This document shows positions 24,776-35,628 of a stretch of 64,000 bases of DNA, piece after piece (positions within the stretch are counted from its first letter, which is position 1; each line of letters starts with the position of its first letter). The position numbers were made by a program, and so were the translations under genes. Source of the stretch: Roseovarius faecimaris. Lineage in GTDB: Bacteria; Pseudomonadota; Alphaproteobacteria; Rhodobacterales; Rhodobacteraceae. The notes beneath the pieces are model-generated. The model made no database searches and was not told the DNA's origin. It was given only the letters and a program-made list of their open reading frames with translations. The stretch is taken from the NCBI RefSeq assembly GCF_009762325.1, contig NZ_CP034348.1, forward strand, positions 2,052,501-2,116,500. The letters are read 5' to 3'.

Positions 24776-25824
24776 GCGATATTTCGATCCGCATCACCGG
24801 CCAGGCCGGCCGCATCACCCTGACCCGCCCCAAGGCGCTGAACGCGATGAGCTATGACATGGCCATGGCGATCGAGGGCGCTCTGGACGCATGGGCGACG
24901 GACGATGCCGTGAAGCTCGTGATCATCGACGCCGAGGGCGACAAGGCGTTCTGTGCCGGCGGCGACATTCAACAGCTTTATGACACCGGCCGCGCCGGGG
25001 ATTTTGCCTATGGTCAGCGCTTCTGGCGCGATGAATACCGGCTGAACGCCAAGATCGCCGAATATCCCAAACCCTATATCGCCTTCATGCAGGGCTTCAC
25101 GATGGGCGGCGGTGTGGGTATTTCCTGCCACGGCTCGCACCGCATCGTCTGCGAAAGCTCGCAGATTGCCATGCCCGAATGCGGCATTGGCCTTGTGCCG
25201 GATGTGGGCGGCTCGCTGCTTTTGGCGCGTGCGCCGGGTCGGCTTGGGGAATATCTGGCCACCACCACCGCGCGCATGGGGCCGCAAGACGCAATATTCT
25301 GCGGATTTGCAGATACTTACATCCCACAGCTCAAGTGGCCAGAAGTCATTGCGACGCTGGAGGAAACCGGCGACCCCTCGGCCATTTCCGCAGCCAGCGA
25401 GGCTCCGCCGCAAGGCGAGATGAGCGCCCTCGCCCCGCAGATCGACGCTCTTTTCGCAGGCGAGACCCTGCTCGACATTCGCAACGCCCTCTCTGCCGAT
25501 CCGGGCGATTTCGCCGCCGACGCGCTCAAGAAACTCGGCCGCAACTCGCCGCTTTCAATGGCCTGCGCCGTTGAGATGATCCACCGTTTGCGCGGTCCCG
25601 CCGCCGATATCCGGCGCGCGCTGGAGCTGGAATACCGCTTCACCTTCCGCGCGATGGAACATGGCGATTTCCTCGAAGGGATCCGCGCCGCGGTCATCGA
25701 CAAAGACCGCAGCCCCAACTGGCAGCACAGCCTTGACGCCCCGCCGTCGCTGGCCGCCACCAAAATGCTGATGCCACTGGGAAAAGACAGCTTAACCTTT
25801 GAAACAGAAGGACAAAACACATGA
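24772..25824 (+). CDS. enoyl-CoA hydratase/isomerase-fold protein, probable 3-hydroxyisobutyryl-CoA hydrolase
   Basis: The 350-aa crotonase-fold protein carries DKAFCAGGDIQQLYD and GFTMGGGVGISCHGSHRIVCE (oxyanion hole and CoA site), followed by MPECGIGLVPDVGGS. The length (about 350 rather than 260), the GGGVGIS loop and the E-C-G-I-G-L-x-P-D-V-G stretch are typical of the HIBCH branch, which releases 3-hydroxyisobutyrate from its CoA ester. Four-base overlaps link it to the genes on both sides. A simple enoyl-CoA hydratase is the less likely alternative. Confidence 0.87.
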   Translation: MSDISIRITGQAGRITLTRPKALNAMSYDMAMAIEGALDAWATDDAVKLVIIDAEGDKAFCAGGDIQQLYDTGRAGDFAYGQRFWRDEYRLNAKIAEYPKPYIAFMQGFTMGGGVGISCHGSHRIVCESSQIAMPECGIGLVPDVGGSLLLARAPGRLGEYLATTTARMGPQDAIFCGFADTYIPQLKWPEVIATLEETGDPSAISAASEAPPQGEMSALAPQIDALFAGETLLDIRNALSADPGDFAADALKKLGRNSPLSMACAVEMIHRLRGPAADIRRALELEYRFTFRAMEHGDFLEGIRAAVIDKDRSPNWQHSLDAPPSLAATKMLMPLGKDSLTFETEGQNT

Positions 25825-26696
25825 AAATCGGATTTATCGGATTGGGCAACATGGGCGGGCCGATGGCCGCCAACCTGGCCAAGGCAGGCCATGAGGTCAC
25901 CGGGTTCGACACGGCGGGCGTCACCATCGACGGCGTGACCGTCGCCGCCTCTGCCGAGGACGCCGCGCGCGACCGCGATGTGGTCATCACCATGCTGCCC
26001 AACGGCGCCATCCTGCGCGCCGTCGCTGATCAGGTGATCCCGGTCATGCAGCCCGGTGCGGTGCTGCTCGACTGCTCCACCGTCGATGTGGAAAGCGCGC
26101 GCGCCGTCGCGGCCCAGGCCAACGCCGCCGGCCTCTCCGCGCTTGACGCGCCGGTGTCGGGCGGTGTCGGCGGGGCCACGGCCGGTACGCTGACCTTTAT
26201 GGTGGGCGGCGATGAGGCGGGCTTTAACGTCGCCTCGGAACTCTTTGACATCATGGGGCAAAAATCCGTTCACTGCGGGCCTTCCGGCAATGGACAGGCC
26301 GCCAAGATCTGCAACAACATGATCCTTGGCGCGACCATGATCGTCACCTGCGAAGCTTTCGCTCTGGCCGACAAGCTCGGGCTCGACCGGCAAGCCATGT
26401 TCGACGTGGTCTCCACCTCCTCCGGCTATAGCTGGTCGATGAACGCCTATTGCCCCGCCCCCGGCGTCGGGCCGCAATCGCCCGCCGATAACGGCTACAA
26501 ACCGGGTTTCGCGGCCGAGCTCATGCTCAAGGATCTGCGCCTGGCACAACAGGCCGCCGAGGCCGCCGATGCGGATACACCCATCGGGGCCGCCGCGACG
26601 GCGCTTTACGCGCAGTTCGTCGAAGACGAGGACGGTCAGGGTATGGATTTTTCCGCCATGCTCCCCCGCTTCGAAGGGCGCGGCCACAAAAGCTGA
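25821..26696 (+). CDS. mmsB: 3-hydroxyisobutyrate dehydrogenase
   Basis: The 291-aa NAD-dependent enzyme oxidises 3-hydroxyisobutyrate to methylmalonate semialdehyde, the substrate of MmsA. The N-terminal Rossmann motif is KIGFIGLGNMGGPMAANLAKAG, the substrate motif DAPVSGGVGGATAGTL, and the catalytic Lys lies in GNGQAAKICNNM. Start and upstream stop overlap (ATGA). Together with the two upstream genes and mmsA it completes isobutyryl-CoA to propionyl-CoA. Confidence 0.93.
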   Translation: MKIGFIGLGNMGGPMAANLAKAGHEVTGFDTAGVTIDGVTVAASAEDAARDRDVVITMLPNGAILRAVADQVIPVMQPGAVLLDCSTVDVESARAVAAQANAAGLSALDAPVSGGVGGATAGTLTFMVGGDEAGFNVASELFDIMGQKSVHCGPSGNGQAAKICNNMILGATMIVTCEAFALADKLGLDRQAMFDVVSTSSGYSWSMNAYCPAPGVGPQSPADNGYKPGFAAELMLKDLRLAQQAAEAADADTPIGAAATALYAQFVEDEDGQGMDFSAMLPRFEGRGHKS

Positions 26697-26759
26697 CACC
26701 TTTTGCGCTTTGCCCGGTGCGGCAAGCCCGCTATCCTGCCCAAAACGACCGAGCAGGCC

Positions 26760-27566
26760 ATGGCCCAGACGCAAAACAACACGCCCCCGCATTTCGTTGG
26801 GCAGATCACCGATTTGCTCAACGGCAACCCGACCGCGCAGGAGCTGAACGCAGCCCTGCGCATACTGGCCAAATGGCGCACTCAACTTATTGAAAACACA
26901 ATTGTTTCCAAGGATGGGGCGCGCGTGCAATCAGGTCCGTTTCAGGGCATGACCTATGCCAGCCGCGCCAGTGAGGGCGCCCGGGCGCCCAGGCTGCTGG
27001 GCTGCTATGAAGCGTCGCTCGCCCCGGTCATCGAAGAGATCATTGCCCAGGCCTACCCGGTCGTTGTCGATATCGGCTCGGCAGAGGGCTATTACGCCGT
27101 GGGGCTTGCCCGGCGGATGCCCGACAGCCTGATCCACGCCAGAGACCAGAACCCGGCGGCGCAGGCGCTCTGCGCAGAGCTGGCCGCGCTCAACGGGGTC
27201 GCGGAGCGGGTGCGGATCGGCGGCGAGATCACATATGACGACCTCGCTCTGTGCACCGAACAGGACACGGTGATCATCTGCGATATCGAAGGCGCCGAAC
27301 GGGCGCTGCTCGATCCGGAAAAGGCACCGGGCTTGCGGGCGGCGGATGTCCTTGTGGAATGCCATGAGCGCCTTTCGCCGGGCGTCACCGCAGAGATCGA
27401 GGCGCGCTTTACCCCCACCCACCGGATCACGCGGATCGACCGGGAAATGAGCAGCGCCGCCCTGCCCGCCTGGATGGAAGAATGGAGCGACCTCGACCGC
27501 GCTCTCGCGCTCTGGGAATGGCGCGGCGGGCCAACACCCTGGCTCTGGATGACGCGACATGACTGA
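26760..27566 (+). CDS. SAM-dependent methyltransferase-like protein
   Basis: The 268-aa protein has a Rossmann-type SAM site VVDIGSAEGYYAVGLARRMP at about residues 102-121, an acidic DIEGAERALLDPE motif (FkbM-like) and AADVLVECHERLSPG. The acceptor is unknown. ATG 26760 gives the MAQTQNN start; the frame is open 57 bases earlier with no site. It overlaps the glycosyltransferase gene by eight bases, so the pair is translationally coupled and may modify the same surface glycan or small molecule. Confidence 0.72.
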   Translation: MAQTQNNTPPHFVGQITDLLNGNPTAQELNAALRILAKWRTQLIENTIVSKDGARVQSGPFQGMTYASRASEGARAPRLLGCYEASLAPVIEEIIAQAYPVVVDIGSAEGYYAVGLARRMPDSLIHARDQNPAAQALCAELAALNGVAERVRIGGEITYDDLALCTEQDTVIICDIEGAERALLDPEKAPGLRAADVLVECHERLSPGVTAEIEARFTPTHRITRIDREMSSAALPAWMEEWSDLDRALALWEWRGGPTPWLWMTRHD

Positions 27567-29217
27567 TCCTGGGCGCAACGCGGCAATCTGGTATGCAGAT
27601 GACGGCTATGACCCTGTAAATAAAGGTTTAAACGGTCGGCGCGTCGCAGGCGCATCTTTCCTCGCCGGGTTCTTTCGGCATGCGGATGTGGCCGAGTTCG
27701 TATCGCTCACCCAAGGCCGCAAGGGCCAGGCCCGGTTTGCCGAACGGCTTGCGGCCTCGGGCCGCGATCTGCCCCACCGGGCCGCCTATGTCAGCGCGCC
27801 GCTGCGCATGGCGCCGGTGCACACGCTCTATTATCCGTCGCCCAATTATGCCGAGCAGTGCTGGTTGCGACAGCGCTTCGGCAAGCAGACCTATGCGATC
27901 AGCGGGATCACCCATACCACCGCCACGCGGGCGGTGATGCAGGGCATGTTCGACCTTCGCGCCGCACCGCAAGCCCCTTGGGACGCGGTGATCTGCACAT
28001 CCCGCAGTGTTCACGCGGCGACCCTGCGCAATCTGGATCTGGCCGATGCACAGCTCAGGGCCCGTTTCGGCGCCCTGCCCCCGCGCCCGCTCATGCCCGT
28101 TATCCCGCTCGGGATCGATTGCAACGCCTATGCCCATGATCCGGCGGCCCGAGACGCCTTGCGCAGCCGTATGGGCTGGGGCCCCGATGACATCGTCATC
28201 GCCACCCTGTCGCGCCTGCTGCCCTATGGCAAATTCGACCCCGGGCCGCTCTTTCTGGCCCTGCAGGCCGCCCGGCAGGAGCTGCCCGGGCGCAGGCTGC
28301 ACATGCTCGCCTGCGGGATCTATGCCGATACGCATTCAAAAAACACGTTCGAGGCCTGCGCCCGCGCGCTCATGCCCGATGTCAGCTACACCCATCTCGA
28401 CGGGGCCGATGCCACGGCCCGGCGCGAAACCCTTTCTGGTGCGGATATCTTCACCTTTCCCATTGATAACATTCAAGAAACCTTTGGCCTTGCCCCGATC
28501 GAGGCGATGGCGGCCGGTCTGCCGGTGGTCACCTCCGACTGGGACGGCATGCGCGACACGGTGAGCGAGGATGTCGGCATTCGCGTGCCGACCCTGTCCG
28601 CCCCGGCGCGCCACACCCTCCCCGAGGCCTGGCGCTATCACTGCCAGCAACAATCCTATGCGCAGTATTCCTCGAATGTCTCCGCCCTTACGGCGATCGA
28701 CCTGCCCGCGCTCACCCGGGCCTTTGTCGCGCTGGCCAGCAACCCCGACAAACGCCGCAGCATGGGCGAGGCCGGAAAACGCCGGGCGCGCACGCTCTAT
28801 GACTGGGCCGCCATCATCCCGCAAATGCAGGATCTCTGGGCCGAGCAGAACGCCATGCGCGAGGCCGCGGACGACGACAAGACCCCCCGGGCCGTCCCCA
28901 TGGCCCCCGCGCCGATGGATCTCTTTTCTGCCTACCCCACCGCGCAACTGACCCCGGGCCGGGGCCGCATCCACCCGCAAGACAGCTCTGTCACCCTGCG
29001 CGAGATCTACGCCGCCCGCCGCTACGGCAAGCTCGGGCAGGTATTCGAGAAGGAGGAGACGCTGCAAATGGTCCATGACGCGCTTGTTGCAGGCGGCGCG
29101 GCAGGCAGCAGCGCCGCCACACTCGCCAAACAGCTCGGCCTCAACCCCGTCACCGTTGAACGCGCCTGCCTCTGGCTGATCAAATACGGGCTTGCCCGCT
29201 ACGAGGCCCCGTCATGA
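27559..29217 (+). CDS. GT4-like glycosyltransferase with C-terminal helix-turn-helix-like domain
   Basis: The 552-aa protein has a GT-B fold. The donor-site signature DNIQETFGLAPIEAMAAGLPVVTSDWDG lies in the second half (E-x7-E pattern of family 4), with VIPLGIDCNAYAHDP between the domains. After a linker (about residues 430-480) the last 75 residues look like a small winged helix (EETLQMVHDALVAGG, then SAATLAKQLGLNPVTVERACLWLIKYGLARYE), which is unusual for a glycosyltransferase. Acceptor and sugar are unknown. The stop overlaps the following Crp gene by four bases. Confidence 0.75.
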   Translation: MTDPGRNAAIWYADDGYDPVNKGLNGRRVAGASFLAGFFRHADVAEFVSLTQGRKGQARFAERLAASGRDLPHRAAYVSAPLRMAPVHTLYYPSPNYAEQCWLRQRFGKQTYAISGITHTTATRAVMQGMFDLRAAPQAPWDAVICTSRSVHAATLRNLDLADAQLRARFGALPPRPLMPVIPLGIDCNAYAHDPAARDALRSRMGWGPDDIVIATLSRLLPYGKFDPGPLFLALQAARQELPGRRLHMLACGIYADTHSKNTFEACARALMPDVSYTHLDGADATARRETLSGADIFTFPIDNIQETFGLAPIEAMAAGLPVVTSDWDGMRDTVSEDVGIRVPTLSAPARHTLPEAWRYHCQQQSYAQYSSNVSALTAIDLPALTRAFVALASNPDKRRSMGEAGKRRARTLYDWAAIIPQMQDLWAEQNAMREAADDDKTPRAVPMAPAPMDLFSAYPTAQLTPGRGRIHPQDSSVTLREIYAARRYGKLGQVFEKEETLQMVHDALVAGGAAGSSAATLAKQLGLNPVTVERACLWLIKYGLARYEAPS

Positions 29218-29867
29218 GCTGGTTGCAGGAAGCCACCGGGCTGCCGCCCTTCGCGTCCGAGATCGAGACCTTGCTCGAAGGAATATCGCCGATGGAGGTG
29301 CCCGAAGGCACCATCCTCTTTCGCCCGGGCGAAACGGTGAAGGGCTTCGTGATCCTTCTCGAAGGCCAGGTCGATGTCTATCTGACCGGGCAAAGCGGGC
29401 GCGAAATCCTCCTCTATTCGGTCTCACCGGGCCAGTCCTGTATTCAAAGCACACTCGGCCTGCTGGGCGGCGAGGAATATTCCGGCGAGGCCATTGCCCG
29501 CAGCGCCTGCCGGCTGGTTCTTGTCCCCAACGCGCTTTTTCTCACCTTGATGGACCGCTCCACCGCATTCCGGGGCTTTGTCTTTTCCGCCTTTGCCAGG
29601 CGGATGCAGAGCATGATGCATCTGCTCGATCAGGTCGCCTTTCAACGTGTCGAAGCGCGGCTTGCCCGCTGCCTGCTGGACCGTGCCGAGAACGGCGTTC
29701 TGCGTGCCACCCATGCCGATATCGCGGTGATGATCGGCTCCGCGCGAGAGGTCGTCTCGCGTCGGCTGGACGCGCTCGCCAGACGCGGGATCGTCACACT
29801 GGACCGCGGGCAGGTCTCGCTTCGCGATCCCAGGTCGCTCGAGGATATGGCGCGCGACGCCAAATAA
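29214..29867 (+). CDS. Crp/Fnr-family transcription regulator
   Basis: The 217-aa protein has an N-terminal cyclic-nucleotide-type beta barrel (GTILFRPGETVKGFVILLEGQVDVYL, then PGQSCIQSTLGLLGGEEYSGEA) and a C-terminal winged helix (THADIAVMIGSAREVVSRRLDALARRGIVTLDRG). It has no N-terminal Cys cluster, so it is not a classical FNR; its ligand is unknown. A 15-bp palindrome lies immediately downstream, in front of the DUF2892 gene, a likely target site. It overlaps the glycosyltransferase gene by four bases. Confidence 0.88.
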   Translation: MSWLQEATGLPPFASEIETLLEGISPMEVPEGTILFRPGETVKGFVILLEGQVDVYLTGQSGREILLYSVSPGQSCIQSTLGLLGGEEYSGEAIARSACRLVLVPNALFLTLMDRSTAFRGFVFSAFARRMQSMMHLLDQVAFQRVEARLARCLLDRAENGVLRATHADIAVMIGSAREVVSRRLDALARRGIVTLDRGQVSLRDPRSLEDMARDAK

Positions 29868-29876
29868 TGCGCGCAA

Positions 29877-29891
29877 TGTGACCAAGTCACA
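29877..29891. promoter_or_regulatory. CRP-like palindrome before the DUF2892 gene
   Basis: TGTGAC-CAA-GTCACA is a perfect inverted repeat 10 nt after the Crp-family gene and 64 nt before the DUF2892 start. It resembles a CRP site (TGTGA-N6-TCACA) but with a 5-bp spacing between those half sites. Confidence 0.5.
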
Positions 29892-29955
29892 GACCGCCCG
29901 GCCACCCCACGCAATACTGGTGTCATCAGTCACTCACTCGATTCGGAGATACACC

Positions 29956-30162
29956 ATGTTCAAGAAAAACGTCGGATCCGTCGACCGCGCGCTGCGCATC
30001 ATCGTCGGCATCGCCCTGCTGCTGGGCTTCTTCCTCAATGCAGACGCCAGCTATCGCTGGCTTTACCTGATCGGCATCGTGCCGCTGGTCACAGGACTGA
30101 TGTCAAGCTGCCCGGCCTATTCCATTTTCGGGCTGTCGACCTGCCCGCTGAAAAAGGACTGA
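29956..30162 (+). CDS. DUF2892 family small membrane protein
   Basis: The 68-aa protein begins MFKKNVGSVDRALRIIVGIALL, the DUF2892 start, and has two transmembrane segments and a short Cys-containing end (SSCPAYSIFGLSTCPLKKD). DUF2892 occurs alone or fused to rhodanese (YgaP), linking it loosely to sulfur chemistry. It sits behind a Crp-family gene with a palindrome between them. A GC hairpin (30183-30208) lies downstream. Confidence 0.85.
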   Translation: MFKKNVGSVDRALRIIVGIALLLGFFLNADASYRWLYLIGIVPLVTGLMSSCPAYSIFGLSTCPLKKD

Positions 30163-30182
30163 GGCGGCATTCCGCGCATCCG

Positions 30183-30208
30183 CCCCGGCCCGCCTTGGCA
30201 GGCCGGGG
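30183..30208 (+). terminator. GC hairpin after the DUF2892 gene
   Basis: CCCCGGCC and GGCCGGGG form an 8-bp stem around a 10-nt loop. No T-run follows, so termination efficiency is doubtful. Confidence 0.4.
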
Positions 30209-30251
30209 ACAATTGCCCATCTTTGAGCCGTAAAGTTTGAAAGGGCATATG

Positions 30252-30566
30252 ATGCGTATACTCATCCTTCTGGCGTCCGCCGCCTTGCTGGTGTCCGATC
30301 CGGGCCTGGCCCTGGCCAAGCAGAAGACCTGCCCGCCGGGGCTCGCGAAAAAGCAGAACGGGTGCCTGCCGCCGGGACAGGCCAAGAAAATCTATGGCAC
30401 CGGTGATTACATCGACAGCGATTATCAACAGATCCGCTTGCCGGGTCGGCACGGGCTCGACCCTGACGAGACCTATTACCGCGTTGGCGATTACGTCTAT
30501 CGCGTCGACCGCGACACTCGCAAAGTGCTGGACCTGATCGGGGCCGTGTCCCAGATCCTGAACTGA
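30252..30566 (+). CDS. small secreted RcnB-like protein
   Basis: The 104-aa protein has a signal peptide (RILILLASAALLVSDPGLALA) and a mature part with KTCPPGLAKKQNGCLPPGQAKK, then a domain ending YRVGDYVYRVDRDTRKVLDLIGAVSQIL. The last part matches the RcnB-type C-terminal pattern (periplasmic nickel/cobalt homeostasis in E. coli). Metal handling here is only a family guess. ATG 30252 is chosen because AAGGG lies 6 nt upstream; the adjacent ATG 30249 is too close. It converges on uvrA with 2 nt between stops. Confidence 0.7.
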   Translation: MRILILLASAALLVSDPGLALAKQKTCPPGLAKKQNGCLPPGQAKKIYGTGDYIDSDYQQIRLPGRHGLDPDETYYRVGDYVYRVDRDTRKVLDLIGAVSQILN

Positions 30567-30568
30567 GC

Positions 30569-33427
30569 CTATTCGGCGGCCACCTTTCGCGCGCCCAGCA
30601 TATCCTTAAGGTAGCGCCCGGTATGACTGCGCTCGGAGCGGGCCACCTCTTCGGGGGTGCCCGTCGCCACGATCTCGCCCCCGCCATCGCCCCCCTCCGG
30701 GCCGATATCGATGATATGGTCGGCCGTCTTGATCACGTCGAGGTTATGCTCGATCACCACAACGGTATTGCCGCTCTCGACCAATTCATGCAGCACTTCC
30801 AACAACTTGCGCACATCTTCGAAATGCAGCCCCGTGGTGGGCTCATCCAGAATATAGAGCGTGCGGCCGGTGGAGCGTTTGCTGAGCTCCTTTGACAGCT
30901 TCACCCGCTGCGCCTCCCCGCCCGAGAGCGTGGTCGCCTGCTGGCCCACCTTGATATAGCCAAGCCCCACCCGGGCCAGCGCATCCATCTTCTCGCGGAT
31001 GCTCGGCACCGCCTTGAAGAACTCCTGCGCATCCTCGACGGTCATATCCAGCACATCGGCAATGCTCTTGCCCTTGAACTTGATCTCCAGGGTCTCACGG
31101 TTATAGCGCGCGCCCTGACAGGTCTCGCAGGTGACATAGACATCGGGCAGGAAATGCATCTCGATCTTGATGACGCCATCCCCCTGGCACGCCTCGCAGC
31201 GCCCGCCCTTGACGTTGAAGCTGAACCGCCCGGGCTTGTATCCCCGTGCCTTGGCCTCCGGCAGCCCGGCAAACCAGTCGCGGATCGGCGTGAAGGCGCC
31301 GGTATAGGTGGCCGGGTTGGATCGCGGCGTGCGCCCGATGGGCCGCTGGTCGATATCGATCACCTTGTCGAGATGCTCCAGCCCCTTGATCGTCTCACAG
31401 GGCGCCGGGGTCTGGCGCGCGCCGTTCAGCCGCATCGAGGCGGTTTTGAACAGCGTCTCGATGGTCAGGGTCGACTTGCCGCCCCCCGACACGCCCGACA
31501 CACAGACAAACTTGCCCAGCGGGAAATCGGCATTCACCGCTTTAAGATTGTTCCCTGTCGCCTTGATAACACTCAAGGTTTTTCCATTTCCCTCACGGCG
31601 CACCGCAGGCACGGAAATCTCGCGCACCCCCGACAGGTACTGCCCGGTGATGGAGTTCTTGTCCTTGGCGATCTTGGCAGGCACGCCGTGGCTCACCACC
31701 TCGCCGCCATGCACGCCGGCACCGGGGCCGATGTCGAACACGTAATCGGCGGTGCGGATGGCCTCCTCGTCATGTTCCACGACGATGACCGTATTGCCCT
31801 GGTCGCGCAGGTTCTTCAGCGTGCCCAGCAGGCGGTCATTGTCTCGCTGATGCAGGCCGATACTGGGCTCGTCGAGCACGTAAAGCACACCCGTCAGGCC
31901 GCTGCCGATCTGACTGGCCAGCCTGATCCGCTGGCTCTCCCCGCCGCTCAGCGTTCCGGCATTACGGCTGAGCGTCAGATAATCGAGGCCCACATTGTTC
32001 AGAAACCCCAGCCGCTCGCGGATTTCCTTCAGGATGGCGCGGGCAATCTCGTTTTTCTGCGCGCTCAGGTGGTCCGGCACGGTCTGACACCAGTCAAACG
32101 CCTCGCGGATGCTCATCTGCACCACTTCGCCTACGTGCAGCCCGGCAATTTTCACCGCCAGAGCCTCTTCGCGCAGGCGGAAGCCGCCACATGAACCGCA
32201 GCTTCTATTATTCTGATATCGTTCGAATTCTTCACGAATCCAGTTGCTATCGGTTTCGCGATAGCGGCGCTCCATATTGGGGATCACCCCTTCGAACACG
32301 CGGGACACCTGATAGACCCGCCCGCCCTCATCATAGCGGAACGCGATTTCCTCGTCGCCCGAGCCATAGAGGAACACCTGCTGCACATGCGCGGGCAGAT
32401 CCTTCCACCGCGCATTGGCGTCAAACTCATAGTGTTTCGCAATCGCTTCAATCGTCTGCAGAAAATAGGGCGACTTGCCCTTGCGCCAGGGGGCCAGAGC
32501 CCCGTCGCTGATCTTCAGCTGCGCATCGGGCACGACGAGACGTTCGTCGAAAAACAGCTCCACCCCCAGCCCGTCACAATCCGGGCAGGCCCCGAACGGC
32601 GCGTTGAAGGAAAACAGCCGCGGTTCAATCTCGGGGATGGTGAAGCCGCTCACCGGACAGGCGAATTTCTCCGAGAAAACAGTGCGTTCCGGCCCGCCCT
32701 CTTTCGGCGCGGTCTCCAGCATGGCGATCCCGTCGGCCAGATCGAGCGCGGTGCGGAAACTGTCGGCCAGCCGCGTCTCCAGCCCCTCCTTGATCACCAG
32801 CCGGTCCACCACCACGTCGATGTCATGGCGGAACTTCTTGTCCAGCTCGGGCGGCTCGTCAAGCTCGTAGAACTGCCCGTCCACCTTCACCCGTTGAAAG
32901 CCGGACTTGCGCAACTCTATGAATTCCTTGCGGTATTCCCCTTTCCTGTCGCGCACGATCGGGGCCAGAAGATAGGCGCGCGTGCCCTCTTCCATCTCCA
33001 TCACCCGGTCGACCATATCCTGCACCTGCTGCGCCTCGATGGGCTTGCCGGTGGCGGGGGAATAAGGCGTGCCGACGCGGGCAAACAAGAGCCGCATGTA
33101 GTCATAAATTTCGGTCACCGTGCCGACGGTGGACCGGGGGTTTTTCGAAGTCGTCTTCTGCTCGATGGAAATCGCCGGGCTCAGACCGCTGATATGATCC
33201 ACATCGGGCTTTTCCATCATATCGAGGAACTGCCGCGCATAAGCGCTGAGCGATTCCACATAGCGGCGCTGACCCTCGGCATAGATCGTATCAAACGCCA
33301 AAGATGACTTGCCCGAGCCGGAAAGCCCCGTGATCACAACCAGTTGGTCGCGCGGAATATCCACGTCGATATTCTTCAGATTATGCTCGCGCGCCCCGCG
33401 CACTTCGATATTCTTCAGCTCGGCCAT
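30569..33427 (-). CDS. uvrA: excinuclease ABC subunit A
   Basis: The 952-aa ABC ATPase recognises bulky DNA damage together with UvrB. It has two Walker A motifs (GLSGSGKSS near residue 34 and GVSGGGKST near 650), two LSGGE signatures ([11 protein letters not shown] and [11 protein letters not shown]) and zinc-binding CxxC pairs (CPDCDG, CGSCGG, CEACQG, CETCQG). Length is normal. An alphaproteobacterial LexA box lies 65 nt upstream of the start codon, so SOS control is predicted. Confidence 0.98.
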   Translation of the reverse strand: MAELKNIEVRGAREHNLKNIDVDIPRDQLVVITGLSGSGKSSLAFDTIYAEGQRRYVESLSAYARQFLDMMEKPDVDHISGLSPAISIEQKTTSKNPRSTVGTVTEIYDYMRLLFARVGTPYSPATGKPIEAQQVQDMVDRVMEMEEGTRAYLLAPIVRDRKGEYRKEFIELRKSGFQRVKVDGQFYELDEPPELDKKFRHDIDVVVDRLVIKEGLETRLADSFRTALDLADGIAMLETAPKEGGPERTVFSEKFACPVSGFTIPEIEPRLFSFNAPFGACPDCDGLGVELFFDERLVVPDAQLKISDGALAPWRKGKSPYFLQTIEAIAKHYEFDANARWKDLPAHVQQVFLYGSGDEEIAFRYDEGGRVYQVSRVFEGVIPNMERRYRETDSNWIREEFERYQNNRSCGSCGGFRLREEALAVKIAGLHVGEVVQMSIREAFDWCQTVPDHLSAQKNEIARAILKEIRERLGFLNNVGLDYLTLSRNAGTLSGGESQRIRLASQIGSGLTGVLYVLDEPSIGLHQRDNDRLLGTLKNLRDQGNTVIVVEHDEEAIRTADYVFDIGPGAGVHGGEVVSHGVPAKIAKDKNSITGQYLSGVREISVPAVRREGNGKTLSVIKATGNNLKAVNADFPLGKFVCVSGVSGGGKSTLTIETLFKTASMRLNGARQTPAPCETIKGLEHLDKVIDIDQRPIGRTPRSNPATYTGAFTPIRDWFAGLPEAKARGYKPGRFSFNVKGGRCEACQGDGVIKIEMHFLPDVYVTCETCQGARYNRETLEIKFKGKSIADVLDMTVEDAQEFFKAVPSIREKMDALARVGLGYIKVGQQATTLSGGEAQRVKLSKELSKRSTGRTLYILDEPTTGLHFEDVRKLLEVLHELVESGNTVVVIEHNLDVIKTADHIIDIGPEGGDGGGEIVATGTPEEVARSERSHTGRYLKDMLGARKVAAE

Positions 33428-33491
33428 AAATCACCCCACCACAATGGGCTATATCTAGGCGAGTCGTCGCAGGCTTCCAAGGGAAATCTGC

Positions 33492-33506
33492 GAACATACA
33501 GTGAAC
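33492..33506 (-). promoter_or_regulatory. LexA (SOS) box of uvrA
   Basis: GAAC-ATACAGT-GAAC on the plus strand reads GTTC-N7-GTTC towards uvrA, the known alphaproteobacterial LexA consensus. A third GTTC follows two bases from the distal half. Confidence 0.85.
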
Positions 33507-33530
33507 AAGAACCAATGCTGACAGCTTCTG

Positions 33531-34097
33531 TCAGTCAAAACTCTTCTGCGCCAGCGCCCAGGCACAAATCGGGAAGTCCGGGTCGTTCTCCAGATCGTCA
33601 TGATCCGGATCGAAGGCCGGCGGCCATGGCATCTCGAAATTTCTCAGCGCCGCCGCGCGGTTGCCCCATTGCTCGGCGCGAATGGCCTCTTCGGCAAAGC
33701 CCGCCTCAATCAGCAGGTTCTTCAGCCCCCGCGCCGACCAGCGCGAACAATCCACCGGTGCCGCGTGATAGGGGATGAAAAACGGCACCGCGATCCAGAA
33801 ATACCCGCCCGGCCGCAGCATCTCCAGCACGTTACAGGTGGCCGCATAGGGCCGGTCCAGATGCTCCCACACCTGGTTGGCCAGAATGAGATCATATTGC
33901 AGCACCTCACCCCGCGCCGTCAGAAACGGCCCCTCACAGATATCGTGCTTCGGGTATCGAAAGATCTTGTAACTCTTGAAGCTGTAGCGCCGCCCATGCT
34001 TGCCCGAGATTTCCGCCGCGTCCATGTGCGACAGAGGCAAGTCCTCCAGCCAGCTTCGCGACGTCTTTTGCATGACAACCCTGTTGATGCTCGGCAT
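33531..34097 (-). CDS. class I SAM-dependent methyltransferase-like protein
   Basis: The 188-aa protein retains the middle and end of a methyltransferase fold: YDLILANQVWEHLDRPYAATCNVLEMLRPGGYFWIAVPFFIPYHAAP contains the acidic/EHL post-II region and the PGG turn. The N-terminal SAM loop (E/DxGxGxG) is not obvious, so the protein may be degenerate or use another nucleotide site. ATG 34097 is chosen because GAGGAGG lies 5 nt upstream; an ATG 30 bases earlier has none. Nothing nearby identifies a substrate. Confidence 0.65.
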   Translation of the reverse strand: MPSINRVVMQKTSRSWLEDLPLSHMDAAEISGKHGRRYSFKSYKIFRYPKHDICEGPFLTARGEVLQYDLILANQVWEHLDRPYAATCNVLEMLRPGGYFWIAVPFFIPYHAAPVDCSRWSARGLKNLLIEAGFAEEAIRAEQWGNRAAALRNFEMPWPPAFDPDHDDLENDPDFPICAWALAQKSFD

Positions 34098-34155
34098 GGG
34101 GCCCTCCTCGACCCCAGAATGCACCAAGGGGGCCGCATCGCACAGCCCCCTCTTT

Positions 34156-34203
34156 CATTGTTCCAAAAATACTCACAAAAGAAAATTCGTACGAATTTTC
34201 TTT
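34156..34203 (-). terminator. 26-bp palindrome plus dispersed element behind lpd
   Basis: A perfect palindrome centred on GAAAATTCGTACGAATTTTC (34181-34200) extends to 34178-34203. Read on the minus strand it is followed by TTTTGTGAGTATTTTTGG, the dispersed 3'-end element (copy B, 34156-34174). It lies directly behind lpd and probably ends its transcript. Confidence 0.65.
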
Positions 34204-34212
34204 GGCCCGGCG

Positions 34213-35607
<1,395 letters not shown>

Positions 35608-35628
35608 CTGGCCCTCCATCTGGAAATT

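Noticed and set aside
34141-34210. Mobile element end formed by the 26-bp palindrome behind lpd
   Set aside because: No transposase or matching partner end nearby; position and T-rich tail fit a terminator better.
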